Source: a virus. From it: a DNA stretch of 22,189 nt. Position numbers and translations under genes: made by a program. The stretch is from the IMG/VR virus record IMGVR_UViG_3300042507_004498, positions 1-22,189 of that record; one strand, 5' to 3'. Within the stretch, counting starts at the first letter, position 1; every line of letters begins with the position of its first letter. This document shows, in pieces, positions 1 to 7,147 of the stretch. Under the pieces are notes generated by a model. That model saw only the letters and a program-made list of their open reading frames with translations, searched no databases and was not told the DNA's origin.

Positions 1-637
1 CACTATTTAAATCTCCTACCCAAGTATATCCTGGTTGAACGTTTGGTAGATCATTGTACCATGAAGGGCCTTGGATTACACCAGAGCCATTCACTGCTGA
101 TTTTTCAACGTTACCTAATTTTTGTATGAGAGCAGATCCTGTTGGTTTTACGTTGGTATAACCACCTCCTACTGCAACAAATACATCATCACCAGCTGCA
201 AAAGCAGATGTATTTACACCATTAATATAACCGTATATATACACTCCTCCTTCATCACCTGCTGTTATAGTTTCAGCTAGTACACCACCAGCAGGCATTA
301 AGTTAGGATTACCAGCATCAGCTGGGATTACTCCTACTAAGTTACCCATAGTACCTGAGCCTGTAAAATATACAGGGGTACCTTTAGGGAGAGGAGATGC
401 GGTAACGTTTTTACCTTGAATGATAAGATCTTGAGCTGATTCAGCTATGTTAGGTACCCATTCAATGCCGGTACCTGTTGATAAAATTATCTGCCCAGCA
501 ACACCTGGATTTCCTGTATAGTCTATTAAAGAGCCGCTTAATGAAAGGCTACCTGTAATGGTTACATTTGTTGTAACATCTAAAGAGTTTAGGGCAGCAT
601 CTGACCCTGATAGTATGACTTTTTTCCAACTTGGCAT
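1..637 (-). CDS. Fibre-like virion protein, partial (3' end beyond the window)
   Basis: The frame is open from an ATG at 637 to the left edge, about 212 codons, so the C-terminus is missing. The N-terminus (MPSWKKVILSGS) closely matches that of the 1154-2197 protein (MATWKKVIVSGS), which suggests a shared attachment or folding module. The rest is Gly/Ser/Thr/Val-rich with alternating hydrophobic residues, as in beta-structured tail or head fibre proteins; segments such as GTPVYFTGSG and GGVYIYGYINGV are typical of phage fibre domains. No catalytic motif is visible. It follows gp13, gp14, gp15 and other fibre-like genes in the same direction, so a virion surface or baseplate-associated role is likely. 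The exact product is inference. The gene ends the visible late cluster and has its own 88-base upstream gap with a degenerate copy of the recurring octamer. Confidence 0.75.
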   Translation of the reverse strand, partial: MPSWKKVILSGSDAALNSLDVTTNVTITGSLSLSGSLIDYTGNPGVAGQIILSTGTGIEWVPNIAESAQDLIIQGKNVTASPLPKGTPVYFTGSGTMGNLVGVIPADAGNPNLMPAGGVLAETITAGDEGGVYIYGYINGVNTSAFAAGDDVFVAVGGGYTNVKPTGSALIQKLGNVEKSAVNGSGVIQGPSWYNDLPNVQPGYTWVGDLNS

Positions 638-705
638 ATTTCAATTTTATTATGGTTGGTTACAGGTAGCGCCTGTCCACTTCTCTTGCGAGCCAATAAT
701 ATGTC

Positions 706-713
706 AATAAATA
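706..713 (-). promoter_or_regulatory. Degenerate copy of the recurring intergenic octamer
   Basis: The plus strand reads AATAAATA, one base off the TATAAATA found in other gaps here. It lies 12 bases after the stop codon of the 726-893 gene and upstream of the fibre gene starting at 637. The function is unknown. Confidence 0.3.
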
Positions 714-725
714 TGGATAAAGATA

Positions 726-893
726 CTATTGATTTGTTATATCGGCAAGTTCTTTGTCGCGTTTTTGTATTTCTTTTTGTAAAGCTATTTCTACTTTATC
801 TTGTAAAGCAACCATTTTTCTTGCGCTTGCTCCTGTAATTGTTAGGAGGTCAAGTCCTTGTCTTATAACTGATAATTCTTCTATTGAAAACAT
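726..893 (-). CDS. Small conserved-type phage protein, 55 aa
   Basis: This 55-codon frame begins MFSIEELSVIRQGLDLLTI and ends KELADITNQ. The ATG at 893 follows the stop of the upstream gene by a few bases, and the junction reads TGAGGAAAATG, giving a good AGGA ribosome site. The same leader precedes the scaffold gene, which supports both starts. The protein is predicted to be all-helical: an N-terminal helix of the EELxxIRQGL type, a short GAS turn, then a Lys/Glu-rich helix likely to form a coiled coil. I do not recognise a named family. Very small helical proteins of this type are common among the tail and fibre genes of T4-like phages, where a chaperone or assembly role is possible but unproven. 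It is one of a pair of tiny genes between two fibre genes. Confidence 0.65.
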   Translation of the reverse strand: MFSIEELSVIRQGLDLLTITGASARKMVALQDKVEIALQKEIQKRDKELADITNQ

Positions 894-898
894 TTTCC

Positions 899-1108
899 TC
901 ATTGATTTATTTTAGTGTAATGATCTTGAAGTTTATAAACTGTCTTATAAACTATTTCAATCATATCTCCTTTAAATGTAGAATTTTTAACTATTGTTAA
1001 AAGAAATTCTATTTCTTGCTTTGAAAGCTCTACTCCTTTATTTGAAACAGAAGACCCTCCAGGTATTTCTCCTGAAGGGGTCTGTACATTATTGGCTGTG
1101 AAACCCAT
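899..1108 (-). CDS. Small hypothetical phage protein, 69 aa
   Basis: The ATG at 1108 gives 69 residues starting MGFTANNVQTPSGE. An in-frame TTG at 1135 would add nine residues (LKYLKRLF-type), but the ATG is the better start because the extension is AT-rich noise with no ribosome site. The N-terminal third is Gly/Ser/Pro-rich and probably unstructured. The C-terminal part (VELSKQEIEFLLTIVKNSTF, then a MIEIVYKTVYKLQDHY helix) is predicted to be helical. No enzymatic motif is visible. It lies between the 347-aa fibre-like gene and the 55-aa gene, all in the same direction and nearly touching, so it is probably co-expressed with virion components. The function is not known to me. Confidence 0.65.
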   Translation of the reverse strand: MGFTANNVQTPSGEIPGGSSVSNKGVELSKQEIEFLLTIVKNSTFKGDMIEIVYKTVYKLQDHYTKINQ

Positions 1109-1153
1109 AAATAATCTTTTTAAATATTTTAACAAAACTAATTTAATATATTA

Positions 1154-2197
1154 TTAGGAATAAATCCAGATATTTTCGTCTGTACCTACAAATATGTTAC
1201 CAGCAGCATCATATCTAGCAGGAGCAGCATTTGGGTCCGTACCAGCACCTACTACTACAGCAGCCATAAATGCATCTGGAGCTATTGTTGATGTTGAACC
1301 ATTAAATGATCCTGTAACTCCCCAACGAACCGCTGCTAAATCAAAAGCGAATGCTTCACCAATTCCTTGAGTACCTTGTTGTACTACAATACCACCATCA
1401 CCTCCTGTATTAGAACCTGAGGCTAATAGAATGAAACGGTCAGCTACATCTAAGTTAGTAGTGTTTTGGAATGAAGCAGTACCTAATACTGTTAAGTTAC
1501 GGTTAACTGTTAAGTCCTGAGCAATTATTACATCATTTGGTAAACCAATAGTTAGAGTTTGGTTAACAGCTGATGTTTCAATTTCATTAGTAGTTCCTGC
1601 AATTGTAAAGGTTTGAGTCTTTAATGCTACTGTACCATTACCTGTTGAACCCGAGAAATTAAGATTAGAAACAACTCCAGTTAAATTTGAACCATCACCC
1701 TGGAATGAACCACTAAATGAACCTGAAAGATTTGAAGAAGCACCTGTTAATTGTAAAGAGGAAGCACCTGTAATTGTGGTACCATTATCTGTAAGACTAG
1801 AATTAACAAATTTACCATCAGTTGAGTTCCATTTAGTAATAGCATTACTAGATAATTGAGCTGCACCTGAAACTGCTACAGTTTGAGCTGTTAAACCATT
1901 ATAAGAGAAAGGTACAATACCTGTTCCTTGGCTAATAGAGTTAGGGTTAGTGGCTACAACCCCAGTTAAGCCTGAACCATCACCTTGGAATGAACCAGAG
2001 AAGGAACCAGAAAAGCCGGCAGCTTGAACTTGAGAAGATCCTAAGTTTAAAGTAGTACCATTATAGGTAAGACCACTATTTTCAAGGGCTCCTCCTACCC
2101 CAGCTATTACTAAATTATCATTAGTTAGTACAGAAGAGGTTACTGAGGTAAATTCACCAGCTGATCCACTAACTATGACTTTTTTCCATGTTGCCAT
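1154..2197 (-). CDS. Fibre-like virion structural protein, 347 aa
   Basis: The protein starts MATWKKVIVSGS, the module shared with the partial gene at 1-637. It contains two copies of a roughly 20-residue repeat of the form SGSFSGSFQGDGSxLTGVV, at about residues 62-81 and 157-176, a pattern typical of phage fibre shafts. Around residue 250 comes a FILLASGSNTGGDGGIVVQQ segment, then a C-terminal region ending GNIFVGTDENIWIYS. Composition is Gly/Ser/Thr/Asn-rich and beta-prone, with no transmembrane or catalytic signature. In T4-like phages, genes of this kind lie beside the neck and tail completion genes and encode appendage proteins. Which virion position it occupies is inference. The upstream gap of 53 bases carries one of the recurring octamers. 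Confidence 0.8.
   Translation of the reverse strand: MATWKKVIVSGSAGEFTSVTSSVLTNDNLVIAGVGGALENSGLTYNGTTLNLGSSQVQAAGFSGSFSGSFQGDGSGLTGVVATNPNSISQGTGIVPFSYNGLTAQTVAVSGAAQLSSNAITKWNSTDGKFVNSSLTDNGTTITGASSLQLTGASSNLSGSFSGSFQGDGSNLTGVVSNLNFSGSTGNGTVALKTQTFTIAGTTNEIETSAVNQTLTIGLPNDVIIAQDLTVNRNLTVLGTASFQNTTNLDVADRFILLASGSNTGGDGGIVVQQGTQGIGEAFAFDLAAVRWGVTGSFNGSTSTIAPDAFMAAVVVGAGTDPNAAPARYDAAGNIFVGTDENIWIYS
1668..1730 (-). repeat. Coding repeat (FSGSFQGDGSxLTGV), copy 2
   Basis: This is the second copy of the fibre-shaft repeat inside the 347-aa gene, at about residues 157-176. The plus-strand bases are close to those at 1957-2013, differing mostly at synonymous or conservative positions. Confidence 0.6.
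1957..2013 (-). repeat. Coding repeat (FSGSFQGDGSxLTGV), copy 1
   Basis: This is the first copy of the fibre-shaft repeat, at about residues 62-81 of the 347-aa protein. It suggests growth of the shaft by internal duplication. Confidence 0.6.
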
Positions 2198-2234
2198 ATC
2201 TTTCTTTGGTTTTTATTGTTGAGTTCTAGTCTGT

Positions 2235-2242
2235 TATAAATA
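2235..2242 (-). promoter_or_regulatory. Recurring intergenic octamer
   Basis: The plus strand reads TATAAATA and the coding strand TATTTATA. It lies 8 bases after the stop of the 129-aa gene and 37 bases before the ATG of the 347-aa fibre gene. It matches the T4 late promoter octamer in sequence, but in the orientation opposite to the genes. Confidence 0.45.
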
Positions 2243-2250
2243 TGTTATTT

Positions 2251-2640
2251 TTAAGCAAAACCAAGAAAAAATTCATTAGATGAGGAATAAAAAAAGCCAC
2301 CACTAACTGCTGTAGGTGGAGTATTTAATTTACCTAAAACTACAGCTCCTTCATTATTAACTCGAAACTTATTTGGATCTCCATTACCATTATTTAATTT
2401 AACTAAAAATGGTCCTTCTAATTGTAAAGATCCAGTAATAATAGCTGAGCCTGTGTATGGAAAAGGATCAGAAGTGGTTTCAACTGTAAATGTATCACCA
2501 TTACCTCTAGTAAAAACAATCCCTCCTCCACCTGGTTCTTCAACAGCATTTACTAGAAAAGACCCAGTATCATTACTTCCCCCACTTGTTTGGTAAGTAC
2601 CAACTGAAACTTGGTCTAAAAATCTAACATTGCTTGCCAT
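2251..2640 (-). CDS. Small fibre-like or decoration-type virion protein, 129 aa
   Basis: This 129-residue protein is rich in Gly, Ser, Thr and Asn and begins MASNVRFLDQVSVGTYQTSG. The middle contains TGSAIITGSLQLEGPFLVKL, then KFRVNNEGAVVLGKL, and the C-terminus ends in an aromatic stretch (GGFFYSSSNEFFLGFA). This layout, with short beta repeats and an aromatic tail, resembles the end domains of phage fibre or decoration proteins, but I cannot assign a named family. It lies between the gp15-like gene and the 347-aa fibre gene, with 26- and 53-base gaps, each containing the recurring octamer. It has no membrane segment or catalytic motif. A virion role is inferred from composition and position. 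Confidence 0.7.
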   Translation of the reverse strand: MASNVRFLDQVSVGTYQTSGGSNDTGSFLVNAVEEPGGGGIVFTRGNGDTFTVETTSDPFPYTGSAIITGSLQLEGPFLVKLNNGNGDPNKFRVNNEGAVVLGKLNTPPTAVSGGFFYSSSNEFFLGFA

Positions 2641-2644
2641 TACT

Positions 2645-2652
2645 TATAAATA
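2645..2652 (-). promoter_or_regulatory. Recurring intergenic octamer
   Basis: The plus strand reads TATAAATA in the 26-base gap between the gp15-like gene and the 129-aa gene. It ends only 4 bases from the ATG, too close for an ordinary promoter with a leader. Confidence 0.45.
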
Positions 2653-2666
2653 TGTGTACTTAATAA

Positions 2667-3752
2667 TTAAGGATTTTGAAGGGATTGTATTGTTGCATTT
2701 GCGGCCGCAAGTTGAGATTGTAAATTATTTATTTCTTCTAATAAAGCTTCATATTCGGTATTAGGTGTAAAATTAACACTTGAACCTCTACCTCTTCCTT
2801 GTTGAGCTATATATTTATCTGCTCCTAAAGTTCTAACATCATTAGCATTAAATCTTCCTGAACCATCATCTACTACTGGAGTGTTAGGATCAAACACTAA
2901 TGGATCATCTGTTGTTTCTAAAGAGAATATTAATTTAGCCTTATTACGATATTTTTGTAAAGAAGATACATTGTTTTGTAAAGTATTAGGGATAACATAC
3001 CCATATAATTTTATATCAAATGTACTTCTTACTACTCTAATATTGTCTTGTGGTAATTCAGTTACAGTATTAAATGAATTAATAGCTGCTTTAAATTGGT
3101 ATCGTTGTGGGTTACCCCAGTAAGAATCTGAGGCGTAGTTAATGGCTTCTACTATGCCATTTAGTTGTTCAACATAGTAAGTATAAACTACACATGAATA
3201 AGTTAATGTAACATAATCAGGTATAGTTACAGCATAAAATTGTTCTTCAGGAACACGATTAGTTAATACATTAAAGTTTGAATAGAAGTTTTTAGTATCA
3301 TACTTCTTTTTCATTACCCCATATAAATTAGGATAATTACCATCTAGTTTATTACCTAAAGAACGGTTTTTTTCAATAGAATTTCTTTTAAACATAATAA
3401 GTGGGGCCATAATGGCACCATTCTTATCTTTATAATATCCATCCTTTTGAGTAGATTTCCATCTTTCAGGTGAACCATATATTACAGGTACCTCAATTCT
3501 ATTCCCATTTTGAATTACAAAAGGACGAATTACATTCTGGAAATAGTACATTACGGCTTCATCAAGATCTTGAATACCAACTGTAAATGGTTTAACAGTA
3601 TCATCTTCCCAACTACTCTGTAAAGAACGATTAGGCCCCGCAAAATTAGGATTAGCTAAGTTAGGATCTCCTAATAAAGAATTACTCGCTCCAGACAACT
3701 CATTACTGAGTTGTTGTTGGGTCTTAGGTACGGGTTTACGTGATTGAGCCAT
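2667..3752 (-). CDS. gp15-like tail completion / tail-sheath stabiliser protein
   Basis: This 361-residue protein follows the gp14-like gene, the same order as 13-14-15 in T4. T4 gp15 forms a hexameric ring that caps the tail and joins it to the neck. Here the N-terminal 45 residues are Asn/Ser/Pro-rich. The core has VPVIYGSPERW at about residue 88, reminiscent of the VPI-Y-S-E segment of gp15, then a P-rich beta segment, a long helix around VVYTYYVEQLNGIVEAINYA, and a VVRSTFDIKLYGYVIPN strand comparable to the end of gp15. The C-terminal 25 residues (LLEEINNLQSQLAAANATIQ) form a predicted coiled coil, which T4 gp15 (about 270 aa) lacks. The assignment rests on order and pattern rather than an alignment. 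Confidence 0.6.
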   Translation of the reverse strand: MAQSRKPVPKTQQQLSNELSGASNSLLGDPNLANPNFAGPNRSLQSSWEDDTVKPFTVGIQDLDEAVMYYFQNVIRPFVIQNGNRIEVPVIYGSPERWKSTQKDGYYKDKNGAIMAPLIMFKRNSIEKNRSLGNKLDGNYPNLYGVMKKKYDTKNFYSNFNVLTNRVPEEQFYAVTIPDYVTLTYSCVVYTYYVEQLNGIVEAINYASDSYWGNPQRYQFKAAINSFNTVTELPQDNIRVVRSTFDIKLYGYVIPNTLQNNVSSLQKYRNKAKLIFSLETTDDPLVFDPNTPVVDDGSGRFNANDVRTLGADKYIAQQGRGRGSSVNFTPNTEYEALLEEINNLQSQLAAANATIQSLQNP

Positions 3753-3753
3753 A

Positions 3754-4341
3754 TTACATTCTTTCTAGGGTTATACCTACCTTATCTGCTGGTATATAAG
3801 CTGTTTGACAGATAATGGAAACATTATAACCAAACTCATCTAAACCAGGGTTCCATAAAGGTGATGGTAAAGGATAAGTAGCTCCGGCTGGATTAGAAGG
3901 TTGGGGTGAATTAGGATAATCTGGGTCTTTACCAACGAAATATTGAGCAGCATTAGTATTTATAACTTCATAATATGAAGTTTCATATAATATAACATCA
4001 CCAACTTGAGGTACTAAATTAGCACCATAAATAGTATCTTCGTTAAAGTCTTGAAGTTTATTTAAAAGATCATCTCTTAAAAATCTAAATGTAGGTTTCC
4101 AGCTAAAGCTTACACCCATTTCATCTGTGGGAAATTCTTGGTCTGGTAGATCGATTAGAGTATAAAGAAGAATAGGGCCATCATAAAATTTAGCCTCAGC
4201 TGCTTCTCCATACATGTTAAAATTAGTTTGAGTAAGTCTAAGTTTGTAGAATGCAGCTTGTTGAGAAATAATATTACCCATCAACTCTCTGTTGACGTAT
4301 CTGAACATTGAGATATCTCGTGATTGTCCAAATAATGCCAT
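3754..4341 (-). CDS. 14: gp14-like neck protein
   Basis: This 195-residue protein fits the gp14 neck family of marine T4-like phages. It has an N-terminal helical arm (FRYVNRELMGNIISQQAAFYKL), then KFYDGPILLYTLIDLPDQEF and a FRFLRDDLLNK segment. Next comes a beta domain, QVGDVILYETSYYEV, followed by QYFVGKDPDYPNSP, and a C-terminal SIICQTAYIPADKVGITLERM strand. The DGP-LL--L-D-PDQE and GD-I-Y---YYEV patterns are the strongest clues. Gp14 works with gp13 to close the packaged head and bind the tail. T4 gp14 is longer (about 256 aa). Its ATG overlaps the stop of the 113-aa gene by one base (TAATG), implying translational coupling with the gp13 operon. Confidence 0.75.
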   Translation of the reverse strand: MALFGQSRDISMFRYVNRELMGNIISQQAAFYKLRLTQTNFNMYGEAAEAKFYDGPILLYTLIDLPDQEFPTDEMGVSFSWKPTFRFLRDDLLNKLQDFNEDTIYGANLVPQVGDVILYETSYYEVINTNAAQYFVGKDPDYPNSPQPSNPAGATYPLPSPLWNPGLDEFGYNVSIICQTAYIPADKVGITLERM

Positions 4342-4682
4342 TATATTCTACGTAAAGTATTTAAGTCAAATTTTACTGCTATAACTCCAGGTATCTTTAA
4401 TTCATCACCTTCTCCAGATTTTGTGATTTGTTGTTTAAACTCTTCTACATCTTCTTCTGGTTTACCGGTTTTGCTCAAAAATTTGATATTGATTTTTGTG
4501 TATTCAATATTTTCTTTTTGAGGAAAATCTGGTGGGGTTATATTTTTTAAGGTAGTGATTTTTCTTAAAGCACGTATCTGATCTAATATATCACTAATGT
4601 TTTGGTCTGTATTAGACTTGATTATACCTTCCACCTCATAGGTGTTCATAATCTCAGTTAATATGTCTTGTAGCTTGATCAT
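4341..4682 (-). CDS. Small phage protein between gp13 and gp14, with a possible cleavable leader
   Basis: This 113-residue protein overlaps the gp13 gene by four bases (ATGA) and the gp14 gene by one. It begins MIKLQDILTE, almost identical to the MIKLIDILNE start of the ADP-ribosyltransferase-like protein and ending in an L-T-E site of the type T4 gp21 cuts. The remainder suggests a small alpha/beta fold: strand YEVEGIIKS, helix ISDILDQIRALRKI, strand TKINIKFL, helix EDVEEFKQQIT, then strand IPGVIAVKFD. This resembles a ferredoxin- or ACT-like arrangement seen in short proteins near the gp13/gp14 genes of marine T4-like phages. No function is established that I know of. Tight coupling to both neck genes argues for a role in head completion. 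Confidence 0.7.
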   Translation of the reverse strand: MIKLQDILTEIMNTYEVEGIIKSNTDQNISDILDQIRALRKITTLKNITPPDFPQKENIEYTKINIKFLSKTGKPEEDVEEFKQQITKSGEGDELKIPGVIAVKFDLNTLRRI

Positions 4683-5857
4683 CCTATATAAATTGTCATT
4701 GGAGTTTTATTTAACTCAGTTTGAGAAAAATCGGCTTCTGCTGCTCTTCTTTCTAGCATTGATTGGCGAGATGTTTGATCTAAATATTCTCTTAATCTTA
4801 CAATTAAAGCTTCTTTATCAGTAGCAGCAGATGCTGTTAAAGTGTCCCCATTTAAAGTTACTTCAGCGCCAGGGATAGGAATCTGTGAGTATTTGTTACG
4901 AACATATCCTAACATTTCTTTACAAAGTGCTAAAGTATATTCAAAAATCCAAGCGCGTCCTATTGAATTAATTTGGCTGTAAACTGGGTTAGCATAAGGG
5001 ACATTTGATACATTAGTAACAAGTCCAGCACCATTTTCTCCACTACCCGAAGCCAGTGAATTTTCTAAACGTTCATCTTTAAGTAAATATTGGAACCAAT
5101 AATGAGTACCTGTATCACCATCAGTTGGTACTGGGAATATTCTAAGTTTATTGTTTATAATCTGGAAAGTATATGCTGAAAATAAAATATCATTTCCTAG
5201 TTCTACTTCTTGAATGGCTGCTACGTTATATGATAAAGGAGTTATTAAATAATTATTAGCTGCTCCATATCCTGATACACCACCTAAAGCACCAAAAAAT
5301 CCACCCCAACCAGCTCCTAAACCAATACCACCACCATAATAATAGGTAGCAGAGGCAGGAACACCTTGATAAAATACTCGTTTGATTTCTAAATTGCTTC
5401 CTGAAATGCCGTTTTGTCTAGCCCATTCATCTAAATCATAGTCCTGGATGGAGGCAGTTAAAATAACTGAACCTGAGTACCAGTTAGTGTTTCCACCAGT
5501 TCCTGCTTCTTCTCCGTATTGTTCTGAAATACGGATAATATTACCCATGTTTGGAGTAATTTGGGTATTGTTTAAAACTGGAGTGGTAATGGGTAAACCT
5601 TCCAAGTTGAGCATGTTTTCTCTAACTTGGTAAGCATATAATTCATTACCATAAACTGTTACGGCTTGTTCAAATGCTGTGTAAAAATTAGTATCTTGTA
5701 ATTCAACGTTTTCAATAGGCCAACCTAAACGTCTAGCACAAAAATTAGCTACTTTAAGAGCATCTTGTTGGAATTGTAAATCATTATTATAAAACCCAAA
5801 AGGTACATATGTGGGGTTCCATACAGGATTACCATCGTATATAGGAATATTTGCCAT
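4679..5857 (-). CDS. 13: gp13-like neck protein
   Basis: This 392-residue protein matches the gp13 neck (head completion) pattern of marine T4-like phages. It has an N-terminal VWNPTYVPFGFYNNDLQFQQDA segment, FCARRLGWPIENVELQDTNFYTAFEQAVTVYGNELYAYQVRENML, and a C-terminal helical part with RNKYSQIPIPGAEVTLNGD, KEALIVRLREYLD and the end MTIYIG. It contains a Gly/Tyr-rich loop (about residues 172-200). Gp13 binds under the portal with gp14 after packaging. T4 gp13 is shorter (about 309 aa), so the glycine-rich insertion is extra here. It starts the overlapping 13-(113 aa)-14 set; a 6-base gap separates it from the 140-aa gene upstream. Confidence 0.75.
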   Translation of the reverse strand: MANIPIYDGNPVWNPTYVPFGFYNNDLQFQQDALKVANFCARRLGWPIENVELQDTNFYTAFEQAVTVYGNELYAYQVRENMLNLEGLPITTPVLNNTQITPNMGNIIRISEQYGEEAGTGGNTNWYSGSVILTASIQDYDLDEWARQNGISGSNLEIKRVFYQGVPASATYYYGGGIGLGAGWGGFFGALGGVSGYGAANNYLITPLSYNVAAIQEVELGNDILFSAYTFQIINNKLRIFPVPTDGDTGTHYWFQYLLKDERLENSLASGSGENGAGLVTNVSNVPYANPVYSQINSIGRAWIFEYTLALCKEMLGYVRNKYSQIPIPGAEVTLNGDTLTASAATDKEALIVRLREYLDQTSRQSMLERRAAEADFSQTELNKTPMTIYIG

Positions 5858-5863
5858 GATTTA

Positions 5864-6286
5864 TTAAGTTGTAGCTATAAAATATTCAACTTGAGCGGCT
5901 GCTCCTGAAGGAATTATAGAGATAGAATGTATATTATCTAAAGTAAAATCTGAAGTAGAAAGGCTACCAGTTGTTTGATTTGTAGATAATATAAATGAAC
6001 TTCCAGAAGATACTAAAAAAGAAAGACTTGTAGAAGAAGACACATATAATTGAATAGGAACTACAGAAAGATTTGATATTCTTCCATATTGAAAGCTACT
6101 TGTTACAAACTGACCAGCACCCGGTACATTACTTAATTTAAATATTTCGGTAATTGAACCTGAAGGGCAATTTAAATTTCGAGTATCTATATAATTAATA
6201 CTTGAAATTATTTGATTATAGGATTCTGCCTGGGTTTGCCCATTTAAAGTAATAGTTTCAGTGATATTTACTGTTAAGTCTGCCAT
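5864..6286 (-). CDS. Hypothetical beta-rich structural protein, 140 aa
   Basis: This 140-residue Ser/Thr/Ile-rich protein starts MADLTVNITETITLNG and ends AAAQVEYFIATT. Strand-like segments such as SFQYGRISNLSVVPIQLYVSS and FTLDNIHSISIIPSG alternate with short Ser/Gly loops, suggesting a beta-sandwich. There is no signal peptide, membrane segment or catalytic motif. It is separated from phoH by 30 bases carrying the recurring octamer and has an AAAAGG ribosome site close to the ATG. Because it directly precedes gp13, I infer a small virion or decoration protein. I do not recognise the family. Confidence 0.65.
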   Translation of the reverse strand: MADLTVNITETITLNGQTQAESYNQIISSINYIDTRNLNCPSGSITEIFKLSNVPGAGQFVTSSFQYGRISNLSVVPIQLYVSSSTSLSFLVSSGSSFILSTNQTTGSLSTSDFTLDNIHSISIIPSGAAAQVEYFIATT

Positions 6287-6297
6287 TGCCTTTTCGT

Positions 6298-6305
6298 TAT
6301 AAATA
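6298..6305 (-). promoter_or_regulatory. Recurring intergenic octamer
   Basis: TATAAATA on the plus strand, in the 30-base gap between phoH and the 140-aa gene, 11 bases after the phoH stop and 11 bases before the next ATG. Confidence 0.45.
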
Positions 6306-6316
6306 TGTGAAAAGGG

Positions 6317-7048
6317 TTAATTCTTCCTCCCGTTTGAACCTGAGGTGTTTAGTGATATACCTTGGTCTACTGCTTCCTCATAGTAGCTGATTAGATCCTC
6401 TACAATTGGGTGGCGATGGTTTGTCTTAAGAGATATAGCACATAGATCCTTTATCTTTTTAGCTCCAGTGTAAAGAAATCTAAAACCAGAATCGCGTTTT
6501 GCTTTTAAATCAACTTGGGCATCATCTCCACAAATAATCATTTTTGAACGTAAACCTAAACGGGTTACAATCATTTCCATTTGTTCATGTGTTACGTTTT
6601 GGGCTTCGTCTACAATTACTACTGAATCAAGAAATGTACGTCCTCGCATAAAGCTTAAAGGTACTATCTCGATCTGCCCATTAGATATGAGTTGTTCCAC
6701 TTTAACCTTGTCATATAACGCGTACATGTTCTGGTATATCGGCTGCACCCACGGGTCCATTTTCTCGCGTAAATCACCGGGAAGAAAACCTATTTCCTCT
6801 TTTGATACTGTGGGTCTAGTGATGATGACTTTTTCAGCTTCTTTCATAAATAGCTTCTCTAGTGCTATTTGACATGCTAAAAATGTTTTACCTGATCCGG
6901 CTGAACCGGCTAATAACGTAACTGTATGTTGTAATATTTTTGCTTTAGCTTCTTTCTGTTCTGGGTTTAATTCTGTTTTAAACTTAATTGGGGTTTTGGG
7001 TTTGCGCTTTTCCTGGAAGATTGGATCTTCGTGATGGTGTGAAGCCAT
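6317..7048 (-). CDS. phoH: PhoH-like P-loop ATPase
   Basis: This 243-residue protein has the PhoH/RecD-like helicase layout: LNPEQKEAKAKIL (Q motif), Walker A GSAGSGKTFLA at about residues 47-57, ITRPTVSKEEIGFLPGDLREKMDPW (PhoH signature), Walker B VVIVDEAQN, and ICGDDAQVDL (motif III) before a C-terminal NHRHPIVEDLI. The N-terminus MASHHHEDP is a variable tail. PhoH proteins are common in marine myoviruses and in many bacteria. Their cellular role is uncertain; some have RNA-helicase or RNase-linked activity, and the old phosphate-starvation label does not prove a phosphate function. It lies just past the capsid gene terminator, so it needs its own promoter between 7049 and 7092 or read-through. 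Confidence 0.93.
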   Translation of the reverse strand: MASHHHEDPIFQEKRKPKTPIKFKTELNPEQKEAKAKILQHTVTLLAGSAGSGKTFLACQIALEKLFMKEAEKVIITRPTVSKEEIGFLPGDLREKMDPWVQPIYQNMYALYDKVKVEQLISNGQIEIVPLSFMRGRTFLDSVVIVDEAQNVTHEQMEMIVTRLGLRSKMIICGDDAQVDLKAKRDSGFRFLYTGAKKIKDLCAISLKTNHRHPIVEDLISYYEEAVDQGISLNTSGSNGRKN

Positions 7049-7092
7049 AAATTAATTAATAAGTGAAACAAATTATTATCGTGTATACATAT

Positions 7093-7121
7093 AAAAAAAG
7101 AGCCCCGCTTTCGCGGGGCTC
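7093..7121 (-). terminator. Rho-independent terminator after the capsid gene
   Basis: A perfect 9-bp stem (GAGCCCCGC/GCGGGGCTC, 7100-7121) encloses a four-base loop that reads GAAA on the minus strand, followed by seven T in the transcription direction (A-run at 7093-7099). It ends the scaffold-capsid unit before phoH. Confidence 0.93.
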
Positions 7122-7147
7122 CTTATTTAATTCTAGGTTATTCTAGA

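Noticed and set aside
662-676. ACAGG/CCTGT hairpin before the first fibre gene
   Set aside because: The stem is only five pairs and there is no T-run, so it is not a supported terminator.
656-838. Plus-strand frame of 60 codons with a hydrophobic end
   Set aside because: It covers the 55-aa minus-strand gene, which has a good ribosome site and a sensible helical product.
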